This document shows, piece by piece, positions 1 through 5,179 of a DNA stretch of 45,602 nt (its first letter is position 1; each line of letters opens with the position of its first letter). The DNA is from CBFCZU01 sp965602635 (GTDB lineage: Bacteria; Planctomycetota; Phycisphaerae; SM23-33): NCBI GenBank assembly GCA_965602635.1, contig CBFCZU010000006.1:1-45602 (forward strand), read 5' to 3'. Under the pieces are notes generated by a model. That model saw nothing but the letters and a program-made list of their open reading frames with translations. It was not told the origin of the DNA and did not search any database. A program made the translations under genes and the position numbers.

Positions 1-776
1 TAGTCCTCCGCGTCATACGCGGCATTGGTGCCGTTGACAATCGCGTGGGCATCGTCGGTGGCGTCGGCGGCCTCGTCAGCGATCACGTTGATGCTGTCGG
101 TCACGGTGTTGGCACTCAACCACAGCGCAACCAGCCCACTCGCGGCTGGGTCGATGTGCCCTGCATAGTTGTCCGTGATCTGCTGGGCCGTGCGTAGGTG
201 GTCCCAGACCCGAATCTCCGCCCACTTGCCTACCGCGCCATCCGCGCCGTAGCTACTGATGCGGAAGTTGTAGTAGGTCGTGGGATCGGCCTGCGGTGTG
301 GAGCCTCGCGTAGTCCATGCCGTGTCCGGCGTCGGCAGGGTCTTGGACATGGTGTATGCCGTGCCTGCGCTCGCGTCCCAGCCGACCGCGACATGCCGCC
401 ACTCATTATCGACCAGCACCCCGTTGGCGCTGATGACCCACTCACCGCCGAAGTATGTCTGTACCGCGCCATTCGTCGCACTCCTCATCTTGAAGGTCTT
501 GAAGGTGTCGGGCGACTCCGCTATCGGCTTGTTCTGATTGGTCAATATGCCGCCAACCGGCGGCTTGAACCAAAGCTCGATGGTGCAGTCCTGTGTCGAA
601 AACTTGAAGATCCCTCCCGGTGAGGCGAAGCTACCGCCCTCTGCGTCATACCATGTGTCCATGTTGGTGATGGACAGGCTGGCCGCGTTACTGGCCGCCC
701 CTCCGCCGCCTGCCGCTACCGATGCCCCGGCCACACCGGGGCGGGACGGTAGCCAGATGCCGTTTGAGAGCCTCAT
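1..776 (-). CDS. LamG/concanavalin A-like lectin-domain virion protein (partial, cut at window start)
   Basis: The frame is open for 258 codons from an ATG at 776 to base 1, where it stops inside a codon reading TA?. The protein opens MRLSNGIWLPSRPG, followed by a Gly/Ala linker (about residues 20-30). Then comes a LamG-like beta sandwich with CTIELWFKP, NEWRHVAVGWD, KWAEIRVWDHLRTAQQI and GLVALWLSANT, the usual strand signatures of LamG family 3. Such domains in phage tail proteins are generally taken to bind carbohydrate at the host surface. The start lies 4 nt after the stop of the upstream spike-base-like gene and is preceded by GAGGTAGGG. The domain looks nearly finished at base 1, so little C-terminal sequence is probably missing. 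Confidence 0.8.
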   Translation of the reverse strand, partial: MRLSNGIWLPSRPGVAGASVAAGGGGAASNAASLSITNMDTWYDAEGGSFASPGGIFKFSTQDCTIELWFKPPVGGILTNQNKPIAESPDTFKTFKMRSATNGAVQTYFGGEWVISANGVLVDNEWRHVAVGWDASAGTAYTMSKTLPTPDTAWTTRGSTPQADPTTYYNFRISSYGADGAVGKWAEIRVWDHLRTAQQITDNYAGHIDPAASGLVALWLSANTVTDSINVIADEAADATDDAHAIVNGTNAAYDAED

Positions 777-780
777 GGCC

Positions 781-1035
781 CTACCTCAACGCTACGATCA
801 GCGTGGCGGTGGTGTTGGCATTGAGCACCTTGCGACATGCGATGGGGAGCAGTGCTCCTGCTGGGCAGGTGAACACAATCGCGCTCCCGCTACCGGCCAT
901 GTCTACCTCCAGTACTCCGGCGCCGCCGACATAGATGGCCGCGCTCTCGTAAGTGAAGACGTGATCTGTGCTTGAGGCATCGACCACTTCCGCTTCGCGT
1001 GCTACATCCCCGAAAATTGAGCCTACCTTTGACAT
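781..1035 (-). CDS. Spike-base-like small virion protein (resembles the RCAP_rcc01079 family)
   Basis: 84 residues. The pattern STDHVFTYESAAIYVGGAG, LEVDMAGSGSAIVFT, AGALLPIACRKVLNANTT, ATLIVAL matches the small beta-rich proteins annotated as spike base proteins in gene transfer agents and podoviruses, at about the usual length. Those sit at the base of receptor-binding fibres or spikes. The gene starts with ATG after AGGAGAGTGAC and is followed 4 nt later by the LamG gene, so the two probably form a small adsorption unit. The family call rests on remembered sequence pattern only. A plain hypothetical structural protein is the alternative. Confidence 0.65.
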   Translation of the reverse strand: MSKVGSIFGDVAREAEVVDASSTDHVFTYESAAIYVGGAGVLEVDMAGSGSAIVFTCPAGALLPIACRKVLNANTTATLIVALR

Positions 1036-1164
1036 GTCACTCTCCTATTTGGTCCTGCGTTTCACAAAAAAGTCGGGGAGAAAATTATTCCTAAACCTTT
1101 TGCCCGTATCGACATGGGGGGCACTTGCATCTGCGGCCCCACCAATGCGCGAAGGGGGGTCATC

Positions 1165-1322
1165 TGGCAATCAAGAAGCGTGCCAGCGTGCCGTACTGCA
1201 AGATGCGTGCCACTACAAGAAGCGTGCCACCGCGCATTGGCATGATGCTTGCAGTGTACTGCAAGTAGTGTGCCATCGTGCGTGGCACGCATCATGCTGT
1301 GCCCTCTGCAAGCGCCGTGCCA
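1165..1322. repeat. Cluster A of TGGCAC-N5-TTGCA (-24/-12-like) motifs
   Basis: Three minus-strand copies match TGGCAC-N5-TTGCA exactly: 1197-1212, 1260-1275 and 1307-1322. One plus-strand copy, 1238-1253, reads TGGCATGATGCTTGCA. Near matches lie at 1170-1185 and 1214-1229 (minus) and 1283-1298 (plus). The spacing between GG and GC is 12 in each exact copy, as in sigma-54 (-24/-12) promoters. Plus and minus copies also pair as inverted repeats (1238-1253 with 1260-1275; 1283-1298 with 1307-1322). The minus copies point at the spike-base and LamG genes, which start at 1035. The 1036-1291 stretch otherwise holds no convincing gene. Confidence 0.7.
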
Positions 1323-1480
1323 TCCGGGTCAGTTGCCACCTTGCCTGTCACGGGCACACGATCAGTGTCACTGCGCCGGTTGCTCACCACGCCTGTTGAG
1401 TGACCGAAGGTGCGTGCCCACCTGTCGGCCAGCACCTCGTCGCTCACCTGTCGAGGCCTGCGCTTGTCACCCTTGCCCAT
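1292..1480 (-). CDS. Small basic phage protein beginning MGKGDKRRP
   Basis: 62 residues from ATG 1480; an in-frame GTG at 1483 is a second possible start. The N terminus MGKGDKRRPRQVSDEVLADRW, continuing WARTFG, is a pattern I recognise from many small podovirus and siphovirus proteins of unknown role. The start overlaps the 3' end of the upstream zinc-ribbon gene in another frame, so translation is probably coupled. The last third (TGVVSNRRSDTDRVP onward) looks unstructured, and its DNA carries one of the TGGCAC-N5-TTGCA motifs. Function unknown. Confidence 0.65.
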   Translation of the reverse strand: MGKGDKRRPRQVSDEVLADRWARTFGHSTGVVSNRRSDTDRVPVTGKVATDPDGTALAEGTA

Positions 1481-1673
1481 CACTGCACCATGTGATCGTA
1501 GGTGTCAGGTCGAAGGGCACGGTGTCAGGCCAGCGCCACGGATCGTCACGCCACGGATCAGGTAGAGGCGCAGGGTGCGGCACCACGCCACGCCCCGGCG
1601 AGCACGGGCACTGCGGTAGCCACGGTGCGTTGCACCTGCGACAGGACGGGCACTGCCAGCCCTGCGTGCTCAT
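1467..1673 (-). CDS. Small zinc-ribbon-like protein (two CxxC/CxC-type pairs)
   Basis: 68 residues. The segment GWQCPSCRRCNAPWLPQCPC (residues about 5-24) has the CPxC...CPC arrangement of small phage proteins that carry one zinc knuckle followed by a Pro/Trp-rich tail, here PLPDPWRDDPWRWP. The ATG overlaps the stop of the upstream gene as ATGA, giving tight coupling. It lies among small membrane protein genes between the terminase-small-like gene and the adsorption genes. I do not know its function. The recurrent pattern and the coupling are the case for its being real. Confidence 0.65.
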   Translation of the reverse strand: MSTQGWQCPSCRRCNAPWLPQCPCSPGRGVVPHPAPLPDPWRDDPWRWPDTVPFDLTPTITWCSDGQG

Positions 1674-1921
1674 GCTCTCACGTCCACGGTCACGGTGCCC
1701 TCCTCGTCAGGTGCGGCGAACAGCGCCTGCCTCGACAGGTGCCGCTCCCACTCCAGCCCCACGATCCTGTCGGCCAGCGCCTGCTCGTTCTCAGCCCACT
1801 CACCTGCCACCCTGTCCAGTATGCCTGCCACCTCGTAGTAGTGACGGCTCCACGTCCGTGCCCGCATCCAGAGGACGAGGCACAGGCCAGACAGCACGGT
1901 CAGCGCCGCCGCTGTCAGCAT
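1670..1921 (-). CDS. Single-pass membrane protein with helical tail; inner-membrane spanin candidate
   Basis: 83 residues. An N-terminal hydrophobic helix (MLTAAALTVLSGLCLVLW, residues 1-18) is followed by a charged helical stretch (YYEVAGILDRVAGEWAENEQ, then ALADRIVGLEWERHL) that could form a coiled coil. This layout, and a position just after a 35-residue membrane peptide, fits an Rz-like i-spanin, though it is shorter than most. The ATG overlaps the upstream stop in the string ATGCTGA. No outer-membrane partner is embedded in this gene. The nearest lipoprotein is the one at 10988-11239 in the other transcription unit. Confidence 0.55.
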   Translation of the reverse strand: MLTAAALTVLSGLCLVLWMRARTWSRHYYEVAGILDRVAGEWAENEQALADRIVGLEWERHLSRQALFAAPDEEGTVTVDVRA

Positions 1922-2022
1922 CCGGCGACGAAGGCGGCGGTCAGCGCGATCAGACAGAGGAAGGCGACGAAGACACGGAAGCCCTCCGGCAGTCCCAAGT
2001 ACCACGCGATCAGCTTGCTCAT
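1915..2022 (-). CDS. 35-residue membrane peptide (holin-like candidate)
   Basis: This is the short peptide MSKLIAWYLGLPEGFRVFVA, continuing FLCLIALTAAFVAGC, with one membrane helix of about 20 residues and a short amphipathic N terminus. It starts at ATG 2022 with AAGGAG about 10 nt upstream. That SD lies inside the dyad at 2026-2065, so pairing in the mRNA could hide it. It is translationally coupled to the spanin-like gene downstream. Very small hydrophobic proteins in this position are often holins or lysis regulators. The sequence alone does not prove that here. Confidence 0.55.
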   Translation of the reverse strand: MSKLIAWYLGLPEGFRVFVAFLCLIALTAAFVAGC

Positions 2023-2025
2023 GTT

Positions 2026-2138
2026 TGGCATGCTCCTTGCAGTGTGCTCTGCATGTCCTGTGCCAAGAAGAACCGTGCCACGGAGTTGGCACAACTCTTG
2101 CTGTCGGCACATTTTACGGTATTGCAACTACTGTGCCA
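2026..2138. repeat. Cluster B of TGGCAC-N5-TTGCA (-24/-12-like) motifs
   Basis: The exact copies are 2026-2041 (+, TGGCATGCTCCTTGCA), 2087-2102 (+, TGGCACAACTCTTGCT) and 2123-2138 (-, TGGCACAGTAGTTGCA). A near copy lies at 2050-2065 (-, ATGCA in place of TTGCA). 2026-2041 and 2050-2065 form an inverted pair with an 8-bp gap, and 2087-2102 pairs with 2123-2138 across 20 bp. The cluster sits between the terminase-small-like gene and the 35-residue membrane peptide gene. Confidence 0.7.
2123..2138 (-). promoter_or_regulatory. Candidate sigma-54-type promoter for the small-gene/lysis cluster
   Basis: On the minus strand this reads TGGCACAGTAGTTGCA, a full match to the sigma-54 consensus TGGCAC-N5-TTGC(A/T) with the -24 GG and -12 GC correctly spaced. 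Transcription would start near 2111 and reach the ATG at 2022 after a leader of about 90 nt. The assignment is inferred from the motif. No enhancer-binding activator is encoded here, so a host activator would be needed. The dyad arrangement of the copies leaves an operator or RNA hairpin as alternatives. Confidence 0.45.
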
Positions 2139-2168
2139 CCTCAATAGGGGCCTCTCAGAGCCTCTGTA

Positions 2169-2184
2169 AGGGCCGCGAGGCCCT
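2169..2184 (-). terminator. GC hairpin behind the terminase-small-like gene
   Basis: AGGGCC and GGCCCT form a perfect 6-bp stem around a 4-nt loop, 30 nt after the stop at 2214. Only a short TTA follows, not a long T tract, so termination strength is uncertain. Confidence 0.4.
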
Positions 2185-2213
2185 CAGACTACCCAGAACA
2201 CCTACCAAGGCCC

Positions 2214-2783
2214 TCATGTGCGATCTGAGTGAATTGGGGTGTCCTGTGTGCATATCTCTGCCACGTTACAATCGGCACTTTCGGGCAGTACCTCCACCTC
2301 AGCCACCTCAATCTCACGGGAAGGCGCCCTGTGCCTGTCCATACTGCCTCTCCCGGCCCTCAGCAGGCCCGCCAGCGTCTCACCGAAGTCTACCTCCAGC
2401 TTCACCTTACTGTCGGCGGAGCCGAACGTATCACGGTCCCTCACGCCTGCGGCCCAGCGGCTGTACTCAGAGATCGACTTGGCCTTGCTCACCTGCGCGG
2501 AGGTAGGATCGTCGGGGAGGTCTTCGAGCACGTCACCGGCCTTCTCAGCATACGCCTCAGCGCTCGCCTTCACGGCCAGCTTCCAGCCCTTGACCCTGTC
2601 CTCCCTTTGGTCCCTCCACTTGTACAGGAGCGGACGTGAGATGCCACCATGCCGGGGGAGCACGATGCCACCGGCCACCTTGCCGATTGAGACACCGTCT
2701 GCGATCTGATCGAGGACGAAGCCATCGCCTCCCTGCTTGGCGATCCACTCTGTCAACTCACGGAGAACTGGTTGGCCTGCCAT
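2214..2783 (-). CDS. Terminase small subunit-like protein
   Basis: 189 residues from ATG 2783. A TTG at 2819 would add 12 residues, but neither start has a clear SD. The N-terminal half (LRELTEWIAKQGGDGFVLDQ to RPLLYKWRDQ) reads as a helix-turn-helix module. The middle, SKAKSISEYSRWAAGVRDRD, continuing TFGSADSKVKLEVD, matches the helical oligomerisation segment and short beta tail of small terminases, which recognise the packaging site and recruit the large subunit. The large subunit gene lies on the same strand at 43581-45080, which is nearby if the genome is circular. The divergent control region begins just upstream. Another DNA-binding regulator is the main alternative. Confidence 0.6.
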   Translation of the reverse strand: MAGQPVLRELTEWIAKQGGDGFVLDQIADGVSIGKVAGGIVLPRHGGISRPLLYKWRDQREDRVKGWKLAVKASAEAYAEKAGDVLEDLPDDPTSAQVSKAKSISEYSRWAAGVRDRDTFGSADSKVKLEVDFGETLAGLLRAGRGSMDRHRAPSREIEVAEVEVLPESADCNVAEICTQDTPIHSDRT

Positions 2784-2832
2784 GACACGGAAGATCGCCC
2801 CTGTGACAGGGAGGGTCAAGCCGGTTTCCGGC

Positions 2833-3065
2833 TGAGCGGATCATGAGCGGATTATGAGCGCTTTATGAGCGGACGATTGCCCGGACTTTGGGGACGTGAG
2901 CGCATTGGACGCTTCTTTTGGTTCATTCCTCCAGCAGTAAGAGTACAGTAGTATTGTGGTATATGACGGAACACCCACATACAAGGGTCCAATGCGCTCA
3001 CGTCCCAGACTTATGCACCTTGCGTCCGCTCATAATCCGCTCATTATCCGCTCATAAAGCGCTCA
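2833..3065. repeat. Mirror-image arrays of an 11-bp repeat (TGAGCGGATTA)
   Basis: Four direct copies start at 2833, 2844, 2855 and 2866 on the plus strand, exactly 11 bp apart: TGAGCGGATCA, TGAGCGGATTA, TGAGCGCTTTA, TGAGCGGACGA. Four copies on the minus strand start at 3065, 3054, 3043 and 3032, again 11 bp apart: TGAGCGCTTTA, TGAGCGGATAA, TGAGCGGATTA, TGAGCGGACGC. A fifth variant, TGAGCGCATTG, lies on each side inside the 20-bp inverted repeat. The period of one helical turn would place bound proteins on one face of the DNA. The block separates leftward from rightward genes, so it is probably an operator array or a replication origin with iterons. Confidence 0.85.
2891..3006. repeat. Perfect 20-bp inverted repeat around a 76-bp spacer
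   Basis: GGGACGTGAGCGCATTGGAC at 2891-2910 is exactly complementary to 2987-3006. The 76-bp spacer (2911-2986) is AT-richer than its surroundings and contains no ORF with usable signals. It lies at the centre of the mirrored 11-bp arrays. It could be the core of a divergent promoter/operator, an origin or an invertible segment. Confidence 0.85.
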
Positions 3066-3108
3066 TATTTGCAGGGCCGAACGACACCCAGCACGGGAGG
3101 CCAGCGCA

Positions 3109-3181
3109 GGGGGGTTACACCGGGGGGTTACAGGGGGGTTACACCGGGGGGTTACACCGGGAGGTTGCAGGGGGGTTGACA
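3109..3181 (+). repeat. G-tract direct repeats GGGGGGTTAC(ACC)
   Basis: There are six copies. The TT of each falls at 3115, 3128, 3139, 3152, 3165 and 3176, so spacing alternates 13, 11, 13, 13, 11 bp. Most are GGGGGGTTAC followed by ACC or AG; the fifth is degenerate (GGGAGGTTGC). The last copy becomes GGGGGGTTGACA and so contains the -35 box of the early promoter. Four G runs with loops of 5-7 nt satisfy the G-quadruplex rule on the plus strand. Confidence 0.8.
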
Positions 3182-3203
3182 GGAACGCAGGAAAGGTTAG
3201 ATT
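3176..3203 (+). promoter_or_regulatory. Early sigma-70-type promoter
   Basis: A perfect TTGACA (3176-3181) is followed after 16 bp by TAGATT (3198-3203). Transcription would run rightward into the 3205-3773 leader and the early genes. The -35 overlaps the last G-tract repeat, so whatever binds the array could control this promoter. Confidence 0.6.
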
Positions 3204-3204
3204 G

Positions 3205-3773
3205 ATCTCGTCGGGTTGGATGTCGGGAGCGCCGCGAGGCGCCACCCCCCTTCCCGGTTTAGCGGAGCCGCGCTCCTCACGGGGCGCACGGTCGCAGGCT
3301 CGCAGGAAGCTGACGGGGCAAGCAAAGCGGTTGAACTGCCGAAGGGTCTACGGGGCCGGAGGCGAAGGGCTTGCCGGAAGGGGGCGGGTTGGTCACCGCC
3401 TCAAGGCAAACTCCCCGCACGCACGGGGAGGGAAGCTGAGGACGCGAAAGCGCTCCATGTCCCGGTACTCGCCGGGTTGGTAGCACGCACAACCGTGAGA
3501 GCCACGGAGAGACAAACTGGTCGTAGCCACAGCGGCGCGCTCGACAACACCCCGCGCACGGGGAGAGCCAAGGAACCGCGCAACGCCACAGTCGGCGGGC
3601 AGGCGACTCAGAGGCAAGTGGCCCGGAGCGGAGGCACGCTACCACTCGAATAGACAACACGACCAGCCCGCACAGCGGCGGCCAAGAACTACGGCACGCA
3701 CAGCGCACCAGCCCCGGTCGAACGGGGGTGCGGCTTGCAGTACTCTCCACGCACACACACATGAGGAGGCACC
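3205..3773 (+). other. Gene-free structured leader with serial GC hairpins
   Basis: No ORF here has a ribosome binding site or protein-like composition. The stretch holds perfect short hairpins: 3229-3242 (GCGCC, loop GCGA), 3411-3430 (CTCCCCG, loop CACGCA), 3461-3476 (CCCGG, loop TACTCG), 3493-3507 (CCGTG, loop AGAGC), 3550-3563 (CCCCG, loop CGCA) and 3712-3727 (CCCCG, loop GTCGAA). Three share a CCCCG/CGGGG stem. If transcribed from the promoter at 3176 this is a long structured 5' leader or a separate non-coding RNA, perhaps acting in antitermination. No known riboswitch class is recognisable. Confidence 0.55.
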
Positions 3774-3872
3774 ATGCACCGAACACTCGACACCTATCTC
3801 AGCAAGCTGGTCTACACGGTCGTGATCGCCACGGCCATGTGGATACAGGCAGGCCAACCCGCACTTTGGTAG
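3774..3872 (+). CDS. 32-residue hydrophobic peptide, first early gene
   Basis: The peptide is MHRTLDTYLSKLVYTVVIA, continuing TAMWIQAGQPALW. It starts 5 nt after a strong GAGGAGG and has a hydrophobic stretch (about residues 12-25) that could insert in the membrane. The next gene starts 8 nt after its stop with an almost identical ribosome site (AGGAGGCACC), which supports both as real. No function can be assigned. Confidence 0.5.
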   Translation: MHRTLDTYLSKLVYTVVIATAMWIQAGQPALW

Positions 3873-3880
3873 GAGGCACC

Positions 3881-4009
3881 ATGCGAGCATATCTGAGGGA
3901 CCTGAGGCACCTGATCCGTTGGAACCTGCGCGACGATCTTATCCTGCTCCGGCTCAGCTTGCCGGTTGGACTGATCGCGCTCATACTCACACTCTGCTTC
4001 GGAGGCTGA
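3881..4009 (+). CDS. 42-residue membrane peptide
   Basis: The peptide opens MRAYLRDLRHLIRWNLRDD and continues LILLRLSLPVGLIALILTLC FGG. The N terminus is basic and amphipathic, and the C terminus is one membrane helix. AGGAGGCACC precedes the ATG. This is the layout of small phage membrane peptides that alter host membranes or inhibit inner-membrane proteins, but no homologue is recognised. Confidence 0.55.
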   Translation: MRAYLRDLRHLIRWNLRDDLILLRLSLPVGLIALILTLCFGG

Positions 4010-4011
4010 AC

Positions 4012-4272
4012 ATGCACACCCACTTCACCATGACGGGCGAGCGGCAGGGCAAGTGGTTCTCAATCGAGGACTGCGAGACGTGCGAGCGTCCGGTCGAGGC
4101 CGCCAACGCAGTGACGCACCACCACAGCAAGCGGTCCATGCTCTCCAAGGGCTTCCGCTTCTACGACGAAGCTGAGCAGGGCTACCTGCACGACATGTAC
4201 TTCAACGAAGACATCGACGCCTGCGACTGCACGCGCTCCGACTGCCACACGCACCTGAGCAAGGGAGACTGA
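4012..4272 (+). CDS. Conserved-looking Cys/His-rich small protein
   Basis: 86 residues from ATG 4012 with GGAGGCTGAAC upstream; an internal ATG eight codons on is an alternative. It carries DCETCERPVEAANAVTHHH near the middle of the chain and DACDCTRSDCHTH near the end. These two Cys/His clusters could bind zinc. Acidic and aromatic residues are frequent. It lies 2 nt before the next gene. Function unknown. Confidence 0.7.
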   Translation: MHTHFTMTGERQGKWFSIEDCETCERPVEAANAVTHHHSKRSMLSKGFRFYDEAEQGYLHDMYFNEDIDACDCTRSDCHTHLSKGD

Positions 4273-4274
4273 CC

Positions 4275-4682
4275 ATGTTTGACGTGAGCAAGAGGGAAGA
4301 CGGCGGATACGAGGAGCGCTATGTGGTGGTCAAGACGGTGACGTTCCGACCGGTCTACGACCGCGATCTCGACGAGACGCTGGTGCTGATCCGCACCACG
4401 TCCCTGTTCAACGACCGCCAGCCGGAGTACTGCTGGATGCAGGCCGGGGCCGCGCTCAAGTGTGAGCGCACCAGCATAGCCACCTTCGACAACACGACCG
4501 TGGCCTCGCTGGCCCTTGGCAAGCTGGTCGAGCGCTGGGGTCCTCAGGCGATCTCCGGCGACGAAGACAGCACCGTGGTGATCGACTTCAAGTCGATCAT
4601 GTTCAACGTGATCGAGGCCAACATGGAAGCACCGGAAGGCGCCTACGCCTTCAACGTCATTCACAACCAAGAGGAGAACTAA
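4275..4682 (+). CDS. Hypothetical early protein (135 aa)
   Basis: A soluble, mixed alpha/beta-looking protein starting MFDVSKREDGGYEERYVVVK after GGGAGACTGACC. It has no membrane segment, Cys pair or recognisable catalytic motif. It is spaced tightly between two acidic early proteins, so co-translation is likely. I do not recognise the family. Confidence 0.7.
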   Translation: MFDVSKREDGGYEERYVVVKTVTFRPVYDRDLDETLVLIRTTSLFNDRQPEYCWMQAGAALKCERTSIATFDNTTVASLALGKLVERWGPQAISGDEDSTVVIDFKSIMFNVIEANMEAPEGAYAFNVIHNQEEN

Positions 4683-4683
4683 C

Positions 4684-5028
4684 ATGTACACCAGCGCATA
4701 CGAAGTGATCGAGAACCTCATCAACGCAGTGGGCCACAACATGTCCGACAGCTTCGGCTCGCCGGAGGAGTGGTTGGAGGCCAAGCTGGCCGACAACGGC
4801 GTGACGCCGTGGTCCGCCTTCGCTGAGGAGAACAGCCTGTCCGACTTCGAGGACCTCGACGAGTTGACGAGCGCCTTCGAGGACTTCAAGGACAACTTCA
4901 TGGAGGAGGCATGGAACCGGAGCGAGATCGAGGACGAGATCGAGTCTGAGGTCAACGAGGTCTGGGAGAACATGACCGGCTACATTGACACGGAGGACAA
5001 GTACAACCTGATCCTCAAGCTGGCCTAA
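4684..5028 (+). CDS. Acidic hypothetical early protein (114 aa)
   Basis: The protein starts MYTSAYEVIENLINAVGHNM and is strongly acidic, especially around FEDLDELTSAFEDFKD and SEIEDEIESEVNEVWENM, mostly helical by appearance. Highly acidic small early proteins in phages often mimic DNA or bind host enzymes, but nothing here proves that. It starts 1 nt after the previous stop behind GAGGAGAACTAAC and is the last gene before the tmRNA-like element. Confidence 0.7.
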   Translation: MYTSAYEVIENLINAVGHNMSDSFGSPEEWLEAKLADNGVTPWSAFAEENSLSDFEDLDELTSAFEDFKDNFMEEAWNRSEIEDEIESEVNEVWENMTGYIDTEDKYNLILKLA

Positions 5029-5080
5029 CCCTAACGCTGGCCCCAGCCGGGGGCGCCACACCGTCAAAAGAGTACCGGCA

Positions 5081-5101
5081 GGCCCGTGCGATTCGGGCCT
5101 T
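5081..5101 (+). terminator. GC hairpin between gene 4684-5028 and the tmRNA-like element
   Basis: GGCCCG (5081-5086), a 7-nt loop and CGGGCC (5094-5099) form a perfect 6-bp stem followed only by TT. A weaker GCCCC/GGGGC hairpin lies just before it. It may terminate transcription or set the 5' boundary of the RNA that begins at 5102. Confidence 0.35.
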
Positions 5102-5168
5102 GGGGGTGACGGGAAACGACTGAGGCTCGCACAGATCAGAGACGGCGGTTCGACTCCGCCCACCTCCA
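5102..5168 (+). ncRNA. tmRNA tRNA-like-domain mimic (67 nt, no tag reading frame)
   Basis: GGGGGTG (5102-5108) pairs over 7 bp with CACCTCC (5161-5167), giving a G3-U70 wobble and A73 (5168), the alanine identity elements. GGCGG TTCGACT CCGCC (5144-5160) is a perfect T arm with a 7-nt loop. Bases 5109-5119 (ACGGGAAACGA) resemble the stemless tmRNA D loop (GGNUUCGAC), and CTGA/TCAG (5120-5123/5136-5139) could form a short P2-like stem closing a 12-nt loop. There is no anticodon arm, resume codon or pseudoknot, and CCA is not encoded (TTC follows). An ssrA remnant left by integration at the ssrA 3' end is the main alternative, but no integrase is present. Confidence 0.6.
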
Positions 5169-5179
5169 TTCACCAACCT

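Noticed and set aside
1062..1295. Minus-strand 77-codon frame
   Set aside because: It is made of the TGGCAC repeats themselves, has no SD and gives a His/Cys-rich sequence with no protein-like pattern.
1249..2506. Long plus-strand frames opposite the small minus-strand genes
   Set aside because: They are antisense to four coupled genes and two repeat clusters and have Pro/Arg/Ser-rich shadow composition without ribosome sites.
2911..2986. Tiny minus-strand basic peptide starting within the 76-bp spacer
   Set aside because: Its GGAGG is only 1 nt from the ATG, too close to work, and it would run across the repeat array.
2833..3181. CRISPR array
   Set aside because: The repeats are 11-13 bp, contiguous and without spacers, and no cas gene is present.
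3216..3653. Rightward 145-codon open frame in the leader region
   Set aside because: No ribosome site, Arg/Gly-rich composition expected of GC-rich non-coding DNA, and it runs through several perfect hairpins.
5144..5168. Simple attP site in the ssrA 3' end
   Set aside because: No integrase, excisionase or repressor gene is seen, and the similarity extends to the 5' acceptor strand and D-loop, beyond a usual attachment core. Kept only as an alternative.
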